The position numbers and the translations under genes were made by a program. Below, piece after piece: positions 17,822 to 28,974 of a stretch of 64,000 nucleotides of DNA (position 1 is its first letter; every line of letters starts with the position of its first letter). This DNA is from Xanthomonas boreopolis. Lineage in GTDB: Bacteria; Pseudomonadota; Gammaproteobacteria; Xanthomonadales; Xanthomonadaceae. The stretch is taken from the NCBI GenBank assembly GCA_014654535.1, contig BNBA01000013.1:47262-111261 (forward strand). The letters run 5' to 3'. The notes below the pieces were generated by a model. The model ran no database searches. It saw nothing but the letters and a program-made list of their open reading frames with translations, and had not been told where the DNA came from.

Positions 17822-19483
17822 TTACTTGCTGATGTCCTCGTCCTTGGTCTCGCGCAGGAACAGCCCGCCGATCACCACCGACAGCAGCGCGATGCCGATC
17901 GGGTACCACAGGCCGTAGTACATGTTGCCGGTGGCCGCGACCAACGCGAACGAGATGGTCGGCAGGAAACCGCCGAACCAGCCGTTGCCGATGTGGTACG
18001 GCAGCGACATCGAGGTGTAGCGGATGCGGGTCGGGAACAGCTCGACCAGGTAGGCGGCGATCGGGCCGTAGACCATGGTCACGTAGATCACCAGGATCCA
18101 CAGCAGCACCAGCGTCATCGGCTTGTTGATCCGCGCCGGGTCGGCCTTCTCCGGGTAACCGGCGGAGGTCAGCGCGCCCTTGAGCTCCTTGCCGAACGCA
18201 TCGGCCTTGGCCTTGGCCTCGTCCTTGCCCAGGCCGGCGCCCTCGTAGGCCGCGACGGCGGTGCCGCCGATGCTGACCTGCGCCAGCGAGCCTGGCGCCG
18301 CCGGCTGGATCTCGTACGGGATGCCGGCCTTGGCCAGCGCCGCGGCGGCGATGTCGCAGGAGTTGGTGAACACCTTCTTGCCGATCGGGTCGAACTGGAA
18401 CGAGCAGGTCGCCGGGTCGGCGATGACCAGGGCCGGCGACTGCGCGCGGGCTTCCTCGATCGCCGGGTTGGCGAAGTGGGTCAGGCCCTTGAAGATCGGC
18501 ATGTAGGTGACCGCGGCCAGCAGGCAGCCGGCCAAGATGATCTTCTTGCGGCCGATCTTGTCCGAGAGCCAGCCGAACACCACGAAGAACGGGGTGGCCA
18601 GCGCCAACGCCGCGGCGATGAGCAGGTTGGCGGTGGTGCCGTCGACCTTGAGCGTCTGGGTGAGGAAGAACAGCGAGTAGAACTGGCCGCCATACCACAC
18701 CACGGCCTGGCCGGCGGTGGCGCCGAGCAGGACCAGCAGCATCATGCCCAGGTTGCCGCCCTTGATGCTGTCGCGGAACGGCGTCTTGGAGCCCTTGCCC
18801 TCGGACTTCATCTGCTGGAACAGCGGCGACTCGCTCAGCTGCAGGCGGATCCACACCGACACGCCCAGCAGCACGATCGACACCAGGAACGGGATGCGCC
18901 AGCCCCAGGCCTCGAAGGCCTCGGTGCCCAGCCACATGCGCGTGCCCAGGATCACCAGCAGCGACAGGAACAGGCCGAGCGTGGCGGTGGTCTGGATGAA
19001 GCTGGTGTACAGGCCGCGCTTGCCGTGCGGGGCGTGCTCGGCCACGTAGGTGGCCGCGCCGCCGTACTCGCCGCCCAGCGCCAGGCCCTGCGCCAGGCGC
19101 AGCACGATCAGGATGATCGGCGCGGCGATGCCGATGCTGGCGTAGTTGGGCAGGATGCCGACGATGAAGGTCGACATGCCCATCAGCAGGATGGTGACCA
19201 GGAAGGTGTACTTGCGGCCGATGCGGTCGCCGAGGCTGCCGAAGAACGCCGCGCCGAACGGACGCACCGCGAAGCCGGCGGCAAAGGCCAGCAGCGCGAA
19301 GATGAAGCCGGTGGTCTCGTTGACGCCGCTGAAGAACTGCTTGGCGATGATCGCCGCGAGCGATCCGTACAGGTAGAAGTCGTACCACTCGAAGACGGTG
19401 CCCAGGGACGAGGCGAAGATCACCTTCTTGTGACCCTGGGTAAGCACGGCCGGCTGGCCGGTATTGGCGGTAGTGCTGGACAT
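17822..19483 (-). CDS. MFS transporter, metabolite:H+ symporter (MHS) family
   Basis: The 553-residue protein has twelve hydrophobic segments and MHS/MFS signatures: FEWYDFYLYGSLAAI at the start, GDRIGRKYTF between helices 2 and 3, RLAQGLALGGEYGGAATYVAEHAP in helix 4, and SDKIGRKK after helix 7. Between helices 8 and 9 it carries about 120 extra residues (roughly 340-460, including TCSFQFDPIGKKVFTNSCDI with two Cys) not found in short MHS proteins such as ProP. The family imports organic acids, betaine or proline with protons; the substrate is not readable. A DcaP-type porin gene lies upstream on the same strand, suggesting a shared organic-acid uptake route. Confidence 0.9.
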   Translation of the reverse strand: MSSTTANTGQPAVLTQGHKKVIFASSLGTVFEWYDFYLYGSLAAIIAKQFFSGVNETTGFIFALLAFAAGFAVRPFGAAFFGSLGDRIGRKYTFLVTILLMGMSTFIVGILPNYASIGIAAPIILIVLRLAQGLALGGEYGGAATYVAEHAPHGKRGLYTSFIQTTATLGLFLSLLVILGTRMWLGTEAFEAWGWRIPFLVSIVLLGVSVWIRLQLSESPLFQQMKSEGKGSKTPFRDSIKGGNLGMMLLVLLGATAGQAVVWYGGQFYSLFFLTQTLKVDGTTANLLIAAALALATPFFVVFGWLSDKIGRKKIILAGCLLAAVTYMPIFKGLTHFANPAIEEARAQSPALVIADPATCSFQFDPIGKKVFTNSCDIAAAALAKAGIPYEIQPAAPGSLAQVSIGGTAVAAYEGAGLGKDEAKAKADAFGKELKGALTSAGYPEKADPARINKPMTLVLLWILVIYVTMVYGPIAAYLVELFPTRIRYTSMSLPYHIGNGWFGGFLPTISFALVAATGNMYYGLWYPIGIALLSVVIGGLFLRETKDEDISK

Positions 19484-19573
19484 GGGAGCTTCCCCTCCGA
19501 AGCGTTATCTAGCGAATTGTGGAAGTCGCGAAGGTCGTGGCGGCGGCGCTGCGCCGCGCCGCCGCCGGGAACC

Positions 19574-20950
19574 TCAGAAGCTGTACTTGGTAGTGAACTG
19601 CAACCGGGTGATGTCGCCCTTGGCCCCGCTCTCGATCTCGCGCTTGCCGTACATCAGCTCGGCGCCGACGTCGACCTTGGGCAGGGGCGAGTAGAAGATG
19701 TTGCCGCGGATGCTCTGCACGCTCTTGGTCACGCCGGTGCCGGTCAGGGCGACGTCGTTGTCGTAGTCGCTGCGCGCATAGATCAGGTTGGTGCGCAGCT
19801 TGGGCGTGAACTGGTGCCGCCAGCCGACGAAGCCGGCCAGAACCCCGGTCGAATCCAGGCTGCGGTCGGCCGCGTCGTAGACCGCGTCCTGGGTGATGCC
19901 CAGGCCGATGTAGCGGGCGATGCCCTCGCCGCCGGTCAGCTGGTAGACCAGGCTGTCGCTGTCCCCGGCCACCCACTTGCCGCCCAGGGTCAGGCCGCCG
20001 GCGATCTTGCTGTCGTCGGCGCCGGTCGTGTTGTTGTCGACCTTGAGCTGGCGCACCAGGCCGCCGATGCCGAACGTGCCCCAGTCGCCCTTCCAGCCGT
20101 AGCGCAGGGTCAGGTCGGGCAGCGCGCCGCGGTCGGAGCTGGAGCCGCCGATCAGCGTGGTCTCCGGGTTCTCCAGCGCGATGCTGAAACCGCCCTTGGT
20201 GTAGCGGACCTGCGCCTGCCGCACGAAGATCACGCCGTCGGTGGGGCCGATGAAGTCGGCCGCTTCCGGCAGCGAGGCCGGGTCCATGAAGTTGGACCAG
20301 GTCTGGCCGGCCAGCCAGTTGTTCCAGTACATGTAGGCGTGGCGCAAGGTCGCGCCGTAGGTGTTGGTGGCGGTCTGGTTGCCCAGCGAATTGCCGAAGA
20401 AGTCCAGCTCGACCAGCGCTCCGGCCTTGTTGCCGCCCTCGGTCACGCTGTCCACGCCGAAGTTGATGCGCGAGAACTTGGCGTGCGCATTGTAGTCGGT
20501 GCCCGAGGACCTGCCGCCGACCGGGGTCTGGCCCGGCAGGTACAGCGCGCGGCCGGTGGCGTCGTCGGCCAGCTGGCCGTCGCCGGTGCGGGTGGTCAGG
20601 AAGTCGGCCTTGATGAAGCCGCCGACCTTGAACGTGGTGCCGGGCGCGGCCCCGGGCGTGATCGTGGTCACCTGGATCGGCTGCTTGCCGGCCGGCACCG
20701 CCGGCGTGGCGGGCTGGGCGGCCTGCGCGGCCTTGACCTCGGTGATCTGGCTCTGGGCCTGCGTGATCTGCCCTTGCTGTTGCTGCTGCGCGGACAGCAG
20801 CAGCTGCACCTGGCGCTCCAGTTCGGCCACGCGCGCCTCCAGCGCCTTTTCCCTCGCCGTCTCGGCGAATGCGGCCCCCGGTGCAGCCAGAGCGAACAAC
20901 AACGCGACGGCCAGCGGCCGGCGCGCCTGCGACGCGATGCGGATGTTCAT
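19574..20950 (-). CDS. DcaP-like trimeric outer-membrane porin
   Basis: The 458-residue protein has a signal peptide (LAVALLFALAAPGAAFA), then a coiled coil (KALEARVAELERQVQLLL followed by a Gln run) and an Ala/Pro linker, then a barrel beginning FKVGGFIKADFL and ending LQFTTKYSF with the C-terminal Phe required for Bam insertion. GQTWSNFMDPASLPE is the DcaP signature. DcaP porins take up dicarboxylic acids and similar anions. It lies upstream of the MHS transporter, about 90 bp away, and probably supplies its substrate. Confidence 0.88.
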   Translation of the reverse strand: MNIRIASQARRPLAVALLFALAAPGAAFAETAREKALEARVAELERQVQLLLSAQQQQQGQITQAQSQITEVKAAQAAQPATPAVPAGKQPIQVTTITPGAAPGTTFKVGGFIKADFLTTRTGDGQLADDATGRALYLPGQTPVGGRSSGTDYNAHAKFSRINFGVDSVTEGGNKAGALVELDFFGNSLGNQTATNTYGATLRHAYMYWNNWLAGQTWSNFMDPASLPEAADFIGPTDGVIFVRQAQVRYTKGGFSIALENPETTLIGGSSSDRGALPDLTLRYGWKGDWGTFGIGGLVRQLKVDNNTTGADDSKIAGGLTLGGKWVAGDSDSLVYQLTGGEGIARYIGLGITQDAVYDAADRSLDSTGVLAGFVGWRHQFTPKLRTNLIYARSDYDNDVALTGTGVTKSVQSIRGNIFYSPLPKVDVGAELMYGKREIESGAKGDITRLQFTTKYSF

Positions 20951-21186
20951 TACTCCCTCCCGAATAATGGCTCGCCGCGCCGGGGGCGCGGCTTGACGGA
21001 GCGTGCGGCCCGTCCCGGTCCGCGCCTATTCGCCTTTGGTCGAACCAATCGCCCTTGGACCGGCCTTTACGACCATCGTCTAACGCCTTCTTCGCTCAGG
21101 CCCCGGGGCGATGCGGCAAACTGAACGCCTGAGTCGGCCGCAACCGGCCGCCGGTTCCCATAAAGCTGAGTGCTAGTGAGGGTGTC

Positions 21187-23130
<1,944 letters not shown>

Positions 23131-23153
23131 ACGGCCGGGATTGGGGATTCGAG

Positions 23154-23223
23154 ATTGGGGATTCGCAAGAGCGGCTCCCTTGCCCGGCCCGGCTTTCCGC
23201 TATTGCTGTTGCGAATCCCCAAT
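23154..23223 (+). repeat. Inverted repeat between acs and the response regulator
   Basis: ATTGGGGATTCGCAA (23154-23168) is exactly matched by its reverse complement at 23209-23223, with a 40-base loop. It is built from the GGGATTC-type heptamer that also forms a tandem array at 35846. It could fold in the transcript just before the regulator start and reduce read-through. Confidence 0.7.
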
Positions 23224-23247
23224 CCCCCCATCCCGAATCCCCGCCCC

Positions 23248-23913
23248 ATGCCCACCCTGCTGATCGCCGACGACCATCCGCTGTTCCGCGAAGCCCTGCG
23301 CGGCGCGGTGCAGCGGGTAATGCCCGGCGTGCAATTGTTCGAGGCCGACAACGTCGATGCGTTGTACAGCCTGGCCGATGCGCACGCCGATGCCGACCTG
23401 CTGCTGATGGACCTCAACATGCCCGGCGCGCAGGGCTTCTCCGCGCTGGTGCACCTGCGGGCGCTGCATCCGCAGTTGCCGGTGGTGGTCGTGTCCGCGC
23501 GCGAGGAACCGACCGTGATGCGCCGCGCGATCGACCACGGCGCGTTCGGCTTCATCCCCAAGTCGGCCGATTCGGACACCATCGGCCAGGCGCTCTCCAC
23601 CGTGCTCGAAGGCGAGCGCTGGATCCCCGCCGAGGCGCGCAACCTGCCGCCGACCGACCACGAGGAACGCGAGGTCGGCCAACGCCTGCGCGAACTCACC
23701 CCGCAGCAGTTCCGCGTACTGCAGATGCTCGGCGCCGGCCGCCTGAACAAGCAGATCGCCTACGACCTGGGCGTGTCCGAGGCGACCATCAAGGCCCACG
23801 TGACCGCGATCCTGCGCAAGCTCGGCGTCACCAACCGCACCCAGGCGGTGCTGATGGCCGGCAAGCTCGCCATCGACGCCGACGGCATCGTGCTGCCGCC
23901 GGAAGAAGACTGA
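23248..23913 (+). CDS. crbR: LuxR-family response regulator (CrbR/ErdR-like)
   Basis: The 221-residue protein has a receiver domain (LLIADDHPLFREAL, phosphoacceptor Asp in LLMDLNMPG near residue 55, VVSAREE, FIPKS with the conserved Lys) and a C-terminal GerE/LuxR HTH (LTPQQFRVLQMLGAGRLNKQIAYDL and VSEATIKAHVTAIL). It lies directly downstream of acs, as CrbR/ErdR does. In Vibrio and Pseudomonas this regulator, with the SLC5-fused kinase CrbS, activates acs. A kinase of exactly that architecture is at 36123-39572. The gene symbol is by analogy; the start ATG is set by the receiver fold. Confidence 0.85.
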   Translation: MPTLLIADDHPLFREALRGAVQRVMPGVQLFEADNVDALYSLADAHADADLLLMDLNMPGAQGFSALVHLRALHPQLPVVVVSAREEPTVMRRAIDHGAFGFIPKSADSDTIGQALSTVLEGERWIPAEARNLPPTDHEEREVGQRLRELTPQQFRVLQMLGAGRLNKQIAYDLGVSEATIKAHVTAILRKLGVTNRTQAVLMAGKLAIDADGIVLPPEED

Positions 23914-23948
23914 GGCCGGCCGCAGGAAGGAACACCTGTGTGTGCACT

Positions 23949-24012
23949 GTGGGAGGGACTTCAGTCCCGACAGGCGTCACCGGCAAGGCGTCGGGACTGA
24001 GGTCCCTCCCAC
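23949..24012. repeat. REP pair (BIME-like) between the response regulator and the chemoreceptor
   Basis: GTGGGAGGGACTTCAGTCCC and its inverted partner GGGACTGAGGTCCCTCCCAC surround a short spacer. It lies between convergent genes. Confidence 0.88.
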
Positions 24013-24067
24013 GAGATCCGCGGGCAGCAGCGCAATGCGGCGCGCGTCGACACGCCGATCCGGCCGC

Positions 24068-26536
24068 TCACGCGGCCTGGAACGCCGAGGCCTCCTGCGG
24101 TTGCACCACCGCGAAGCTGGCGGCCGCCTCGGCCAGGGCGTCGGCCTGTTCGAGCAGGTGGCGGGCGGCGGCCGAGGACTCCTCGGCGAGAGCGGCGTTC
24201 TGCTCGGTGCCATGGCCCATGCGGCGCAGGCGTTCGTCGATGCCGCGTACCGCGGCGCCCTGCCGCCCGGAGGCCTGGTGGATCTGCTCCACCACTTCGG
24301 CGACGCGCTGAGCCTTTTCGAGGATCTCCTCCATGGTGGCGCCGGTGGATTCCACCAGCCTGGCGCCGGCCTCGACCTGCTGCAGGGATTCGTCGATCAG
24401 CCTGCGGATCTCCTGCGCCGCCTGCGCCGAGCGCTGGGCCAGGTTGCGGACTTCGCCGGCGACCACCGCGAAGCCGCGGCCGTGCGTGCCGGCGCGCGCG
24501 GCCTCCACCGCGGCGTTGAGCGCAAGCAGGTTGGTCTGGAACGCCAGGCCGTCGACGGTGGCGACGATCTCGCCGATGCGCCGCGACGAGCCGCGCAGGC
24601 GGCCCATGCCGTCCACCGCCGAACGGGCGACTTCGCGGCCGTGGCGCGCGGCATCGCTGGCGGCGGCCGCCATCGTCGCGCTGGCCTGGGCGCGACCGAT
24701 GTTCTCGTCCACCTCGGCCGAGACGTGCGCCATCAGGCCCATCGCCGCCTGCAGGTCGCTGGCCTGGCGTTCGGTGCGGGTGGACAGGTCGGAAGTGCCG
24801 CTCGCCATCTCGTCGGCCGAGGCGCGCACGGCCTGCGCGGAATGCTGGATGTCGGTGACCATGCCGTTGACCTGCCCGATCGCGGCGTTGAGGCCGTCGC
24901 GCAGTTGCGCGTAGACGCCATGGTGCTCGCCGCGCATGCGCTCGCGCAGGTCGCCGCGCGCGAACGCGTCCATGACCCGGGTGACCTCGAACAGGCGCGC
25001 CTGCATGCTGCCCAGCAGGCGGTTGATGCTCTCGGCCAGCACCGCGACGAAGCCGCTCTTGCCCGCGGTGGCGATGCGCTGGTCGAGATGGCCCTGCGCC
25101 GCGCGCGCGACCAGTGCGGAGACCTCGCCTTCGATGATGCGTTCCAGGCGAAGGTCCTGCCATTCCAGCACCAGGCCGATCAGCGCCGCGTCCTCGAACA
25201 CCGGGCTGATCCGCAACAGGAACCAGGTATCGCCGAGCGCGATCTCCTCCTGGCACGAGGTGCCTTCTTCGGCCACGCGCCGGGCGATGGCCGCGGCCTG
25301 TTCGCCGAGCAGGTCCAGGTGCGTGCCGATCCGCCCTTCCGATTCGACGCCCGCCGCGGCGAACGCCGCCTGCAGCGCGGCGTTCGCATAGACGATGGTG
25401 CCCTCGCCGTCGGCCACCATCACCGGCGCCTGCGCGGCATCGAGGGCATGGCGGACGCGACTGTTCTCGCGGGCGACCGCGCGCCCGGCCTCGATGCGCT
25501 CGCGCAGGCTCGCCTGCATCTGCAGCAGCGTGCGCGAAAGCAGGCCGATCTCGTCGCGCGGGTCGCGCACGGCGAGCGCGCCGTCGAGGCGTCCATCGGC
25601 GACGTCGCGGGCGAAGTCCACCGCCGCCGCCAGCGGCCGCACGATCGCCCGCAGCAACAGCACCAGCATGCTGACCAGCACCAGCGCGACCGCCAGCAGG
25701 GTCGCGACGAACACCAGGTCCATGCGCGCGCGTTCTCGTGCCTGCCGGACACGGCCGTCGCGCAGCGCCGCCTGCTGCTGCGCGCGCAGGGCGGCCAGCG
25801 CCGGCTGCACGCGCGCGGCGATGTCGTCCAGCGCCTGCGACTCGCTGTCCATGCCGAAACGGGAGGCGGCATAGGCGGTGAAGCGCTCCTGGTACTGCTG
25901 CATCAGCGCGCGGATCTCGTTCTTGCGCGCGTCCGGGATGCGGGCCTTCTGCAGCAGCAGCTCGAACGCCATGCCCTGTTCGCCGAACCGGTCGGCGAAC
26001 GCCTGCTCGCGGCGCAGGACGAAGTCCTTCTCGTACCGGCGCATCGTCAGCATCGAGGCCTGCAGCCGCGGGTTGTCGTATCGCGCGAGCAGGTCCTCCA
26101 CGCCATGCACGGCATCGCGCAACTGGCCTTGCAGGCCGTCGTCGGCGGTGTGGCCCAGTTCGGCGACGCGCGCGTCCAGCGAGCGGCCCGAGTCGGTGTA
26201 GTCCTTCAGCGCCGCGCGCAGCGGATCGGGCTTCTTCGCCGCGATCGGCAGCGCGGCGGCGGCGCGTTCGAGCGCCTCCAGCGCCGCGCGGAAGCGGGCG
26301 CCACTGTCTTCCGAGAACGAAAGCGCATACTCCGACTGCAGCCGGCGCGCCTCGGCGAAGGCCTCGGCCACGCGCTGGGTACGCGCGTCTTCCTGCTGGA
26401 AGCGCTCCACGCGCGCGTCGCCGGCGGCGATGCCGGCGCCGACGCGCCAGTAGGCGAAACCGATCAGGCTCAGGCCCAGCACCAAGGCGACCAGGCTGAA
26501 GCGGAGCTTGCGGGCGATATCCATCGAGAGCGTCAT
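24068..26536 (-). CDS. Methyl-accepting chemotaxis protein with PAS domain
   Basis: The product is about 822 residues. An N-terminal membrane helix ([18 protein letters not shown]) is followed by a mostly helical periplasmic domain of about 265 residues, a second membrane helix ([20 protein letters not shown]), HAMP, a PAS-like domain ([20 protein letters not shown]), a second HAMP-like stretch, and the signalling hairpin [20 protein letters not shown] with [18 protein letters not shown]. It should signal through CheA/CheW. There is no C-terminal CheR-binding pentapeptide. The start is uncertain: ATG codons at 26563, 26536 and 26524 are all in frame. Confidence 0.92.
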   Translation of the reverse strand: MTLSMDIARKLRFSLVALVLGLSLIGFAYWRVGAGIAAGDARVERFQQEDARTQRVAEAFAEARRLQSEYALSFSEDSGARFRAALEALERAAAALPIAAKKPDPLRAALKDYTDSGRSLDARVAELGHTADDGLQGQLRDAVHGVEDLLARYDNPRLQASMLTMRRYEKDFVLRREQAFADRFGEQGMAFELLLQKARIPDARKNEIRALMQQYQERFTAYAASRFGMDSESQALDDIAARVQPALAALRAQQQAALRDGRVRQARERARMDLVFVATLLAVALVLVSMLVLLLRAIVRPLAAAVDFARDVADGRLDGALAVRDPRDEIGLLSRTLLQMQASLRERIEAGRAVARENSRVRHALDAAQAPVMVADGEGTIVYANAALQAAFAAAGVESEGRIGTHLDLLGEQAAAIARRVAEEGTSCQEEIALGDTWFLLRISPVFEDAALIGLVLEWQDLRLERIIEGEVSALVARAAQGHLDQRIATAGKSGFVAVLAESINRLLGSMQARLFEVTRVMDAFARGDLRERMRGEHHGVYAQLRDGLNAAIGQVNGMVTDIQHSAQAVRASADEMASGTSDLSTRTERQASDLQAAMGLMAHVSAEVDENIGRAQASATMAAAASDAARHGREVARSAVDGMGRLRGSSRRIGEIVATVDGLAFQTNLLALNAAVEAARAGTHGRGFAVVAGEVRNLAQRSAQAAQEIRRLIDESLQQVEAGARLVESTGATMEEILEKAQRVAEVVEQIHQASGRQGAAVRGIDERLRRMGHGTEQNAALAEESSAAARHLLEQADALAEAAASFAVVQPQEASAFQAA

Positions 26537-26788
26537 GGGGGAGACCGGAGCAGAAATACGCACCCGATATCGACGCTGGAAGTGGATTCTTTAGCCCGGA
26601 TGCCGGGGCTTTCAGGAGCGACCGCGGCGGATGCCGCCCGAACCGGCGGCACGGCGCGCGCAAGGACCGATGGACCGCGCGCGATGGCGCCATCACACCA
26701 CCGGGCCATGTCGATTGGATGACGCGGATGCGACGGCCAGCGCGCCGGATTGGCCGCGCTGCATCGCAACATGATTTTTACCAGTGAC

Positions 26789-26806
26789 TCGTATATTCAT
26801 ATACGA
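26789..26806. promoter_or_regulatory. Palindromic operator upstream of the fuc operon
   Basis: TCGTATAT-TC-ATATACGA is a perfect 8-bp inverted repeat with a 2-bp centre, 36 bases upstream of the first fuc gene and followed by ACATAACC. It is AT-rich in GC-rich surroundings. It shares TTCATAT and CGAAC words with the region upstream of the IclR regulator, so it is a candidate IclR-type operator overlapping the promoter. Confidence 0.6.
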
Positions 26807-26841
26807 ACATAACCGACCAACCGGTCCTGCGGGGTTCTCCA

Positions 26842-27894
26842 ATGCACGACAGCGCGCCCGCGCTTCCATCGCAGGTATCCGCCCCGGCCGCGGACGCCAC
26901 GCGCCGGATCGGCGCGACTTCGGTGCGGGTGTCTCCGCTGGGCTTCGGCGCTGCGCCGATCGGCAACCTCTACAGCGAGGTGGACGAGGACGACGCGCTC
27001 GCCGCGGTGCGCGACGCGCATGCCGGCGGCATCCGCCATTTCGACAGCGCGCCCTACTACGGCTACGGCCTGAGCGAAGCTCGGCTGGGCCGCGCCCTGG
27101 CCGGGCTGCCGCGCGCGGGCTACACGCTCTCGACCAAGGTCGGCCGCCGCGTGATCGAGGACCCAGGCGCGCCTGCCGGGCGCGACGGCTTCGCGGTGGC
27201 CGGTTGGCGCGCCGAGTTCGACTACAGCCGCGACGGCGTGCTGCGCGCGTTCGAGGGCAGCCTGCAGCGCCTGGGCACCGATCGCATCGACATCCTGCTG
27301 CTGCACGACATCGGCCGGCTCACCCACGGCGAGCGCCATGCCGGCGTGCTGCGCCAGGCCCTGGACGAGGCGTTGCCGGCGATGGCCGAGCTGAAGGCGC
27401 AGGGCGCCTGCGGCGCGATCGGGCTGGGCGTCAACGAGCAGGACGTGGCGCTGGAAGTGCTGGCCGAGTTCGCCCTGGACTGCGTCATGCTCGCCGGCCG
27501 CTACACCCTGCTCGAACAGCAGGGTGCGCGCGCGTTGCTGGAGGAGGCGCAACGCCGCGGCCTCTCGCTGCTGGTCGCCGGCCCCTACAACTCGGGCTTG
27601 CTAGGCGATCCGCGCGGCCCCGGCAGCACCTACGACTACGCGCCCGCCGATGCGGGCACGCTGGCGCATGCGCGGCGGCTGTACGCGGCCTGCGCCGCGC
27701 ACGGCGTGGATACCGGCGCGGCGGCGCTGCAGTTCCCGCTGGCGCACCCGGCCGTGGCCACGGTCGTGGCCGGCCTGCGCACGCAACGGGAAGTGGAGAT
27801 CGCCGTGGCGCGCCTGCGCGCGTCGCTGCCCGCCGACCTGTGGCGCGACCTGCGCGCGCAGGGCCTGCTCGAGGACGACCTGCCCACGCCATGA
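26842..27894 (+). CDS. Aldo/keto reductase, probable L-fucose dehydrogenase
   Basis: The 350-residue AKR-fold enzyme has the catalytic tetrad regions HFDSAPYYGYG (Asp, Tyr), STKVGRR (Lys) and ILLLHDIG (His), and the cofactor loop GPYNSGLLGDP. Members next to fuconate dehydratase genes oxidise L-fucose to L-fuconolactone with NAD(P). It is the first gene of the plus-strand fuc operon, and its stop overlaps the lactonase start (ATGA). The substrate is inferred from the operon; related AKRs oxidise D-threo-aldoses or pyridoxal. Confidence 0.87.
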   Translation: MHDSAPALPSQVSAPAADATRRIGATSVRVSPLGFGAAPIGNLYSEVDEDDALAAVRDAHAGGIRHFDSAPYYGYGLSEARLGRALAGLPRAGYTLSTKVGRRVIEDPGAPAGRDGFAVAGWRAEFDYSRDGVLRAFEGSLQRLGTDRIDILLLHDIGRLTHGERHAGVLRQALDEALPAMAELKAQGACGAIGLGVNEQDVALEVLAEFALDCVMLAGRYTLLEQQGARALLEEAQRRGLSLLVAGPYNSGLLGDPRGPGSTYDYAPADAGTLAHARRLYAACAAHGVDTGAAALQFPLAHPAVATVVAGLRTQREVEIAVARLRASLPADLWRDLRAQGLLEDDLPTP

Positions 27895-28742
27895 AGCGCG
27901 TCGATGCCCACCTGCATTTCTGGCAGCTGTCGCGCGGCGACTACGACTGGCTGACGCCGGCGTTGGCGCCGCTGTATCGCGACTTCCTGCCGGAACACGC
28001 GGGCGCCGCGCTGGAGGCGGCCGGGGTGGACCGGGTCGTGGTGGTGCAAGCGGCGGCCACCGAGGCCGAGACGCGCCATCTGTTCGCGCTGGCGAAGTCC
28101 GAGCCGCGCATCGCCGGCGTGGTGGGCTGGACGGATTTCGAAGCGACCGACGCGCCGGCCCGCATCGCCGCGCTGCGTGCCGACGGCGGCGGGCTGCTCA
28201 AGGGCCTGCGGCCGATGGTGCAGGACCTCGCCGATCCCGCTTGGCTGGCGCGGCCGGCGCTGGATCCGGCCTTCGATGCGCTGGTCGCGCACGACCTCGC
28301 CTTCGACGCGCTGGTCCGCAGCGTCCATGTCCCGGCGCTGGAAGCGCGGCTGCGACGCCATCCGCAGCTGCGCGTGGTGATCGACCATGCCGCCAAGCCG
28401 GACATCGCCGCCGGCGAGTTCGATGCCTGGGCGGCGGCGCTGGCCGCGCTGGCGCGGCATCCGAACGTGCACTGCAAGCTCTCCGGCCTGCTCACCGAAG
28501 CCGCGCCCGGCGCCGACGCCGATACCCTGGACCGCCATGTCGCGCACCTGTTCGCGCAGTTCGGCCCGCGGCGCGTGCTGTGGGGCAGCGACTGGCCGGT
28601 ACTGACGCTGCGCGCGGACTATGCGCGCTGGCTGGCGATCGCGCGGGCGCTGCTGGAGCGCCATGCGCCGGGCCACGAAGCGGCGGTGTTCGCCGGCAAC
28701 GCCGCGGCGTTCTACCGGCTGCCGCCCGGGGCGCCAGCATGA
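27891..28742 (+). CDS. L-fucono-lactonase (amidohydrolase family)
   Basis: The 283-residue amidohydrolase-2 protein starts MKRVDAHLHFWQLSRGDYDW, the HxH metal strand and WxL/YDW signature of the fuconolactonase/rhamnonolactonase group, with VIDHAAKPDIA and RVLWGSDWPVLTL further on. It hydrolyses L-fuconolactone to L-fuconate. The ATG overlaps the preceding stop by 4 bases, a sign of translational coupling. An array of hairpin repeats begins 10 bases after its stop. Confidence 0.88.
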   Translation: MKRVDAHLHFWQLSRGDYDWLTPALAPLYRDFLPEHAGAALEAAGVDRVVVVQAAATEAETRHLFALAKSEPRIAGVVGWTDFEATDAPARIAALRADGGGLLKGLRPMVQDLADPAWLARPALDPAFDALVAHDLAFDALVRSVHVPALEARLRRHPQLRVVIDHAAKPDIAAGEFDAWAAALAALARHPNVHCKLSGLLTEAAPGADADTLDRHVAHLFAQFGPRRVLWGSDWPVLTLRADYARWLAIARALLERHAPGHEAAVFAGNAAAFYRLPPGAPA

Positions 28743-28752
28743 GGTCTTTCTT

Positions 28753-28956
28753 GCGAGTCCCTCGCACAAGCTCCGCACATCCCTGTGCGGGGTCGCTGTT
28801 TCTGCGAGTCCCTCGCAAAGGCGCCGCACGTCCCTGTGCGGGGTCGCTGTTTCTGCGAGTCCCTCGCAAAGGCGCCGCACGTCCCTGTGCGGGGTCCCTG
28901 TTTCTGCGAGCCCTTCGCAATAGCCCCGCGCGTCCATGCGCGGGGTCTTTTCTCCA
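28753..28956 (+). repeat. 51-bp tandem hairpin array (4 units) inside the fuc operon
   Basis: Units begin at 28753, 28804, 28855 and 28906, an exact 51-base period. Each holds two small palindromes: GCGAG-TCC-CTCGC and CCGCAC-GTCCCT-GTGCGG. In unit 4 the second becomes CCCCGCGC-GTCCAT-GCGCGGGG, a compensated stem change with the same TCC loop, followed by TCTTTTCT, which would make it terminator-like. The array fills the gap between the lactonase and the SDR gene. Confidence 0.85.
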
Positions 28957-28974
28957 CTTCCCACGAGGTCTCCG

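Noticed and set aside
15954..19388. 1144-residue minus-strand frame
   Set aside because: It is an out-of-frame shadow of the MHS transporter, NMO-like and xthA genes, with typical GC-driven composition.
16334..21124. 1596-residue plus-strand frame
   Set aside because: It lies antisense to four well-supported genes and has no recognisable domain.
28753..28956. CRISPR array
   Set aside because: Units are contiguous copies without unique spacers, and no cas genes are present.
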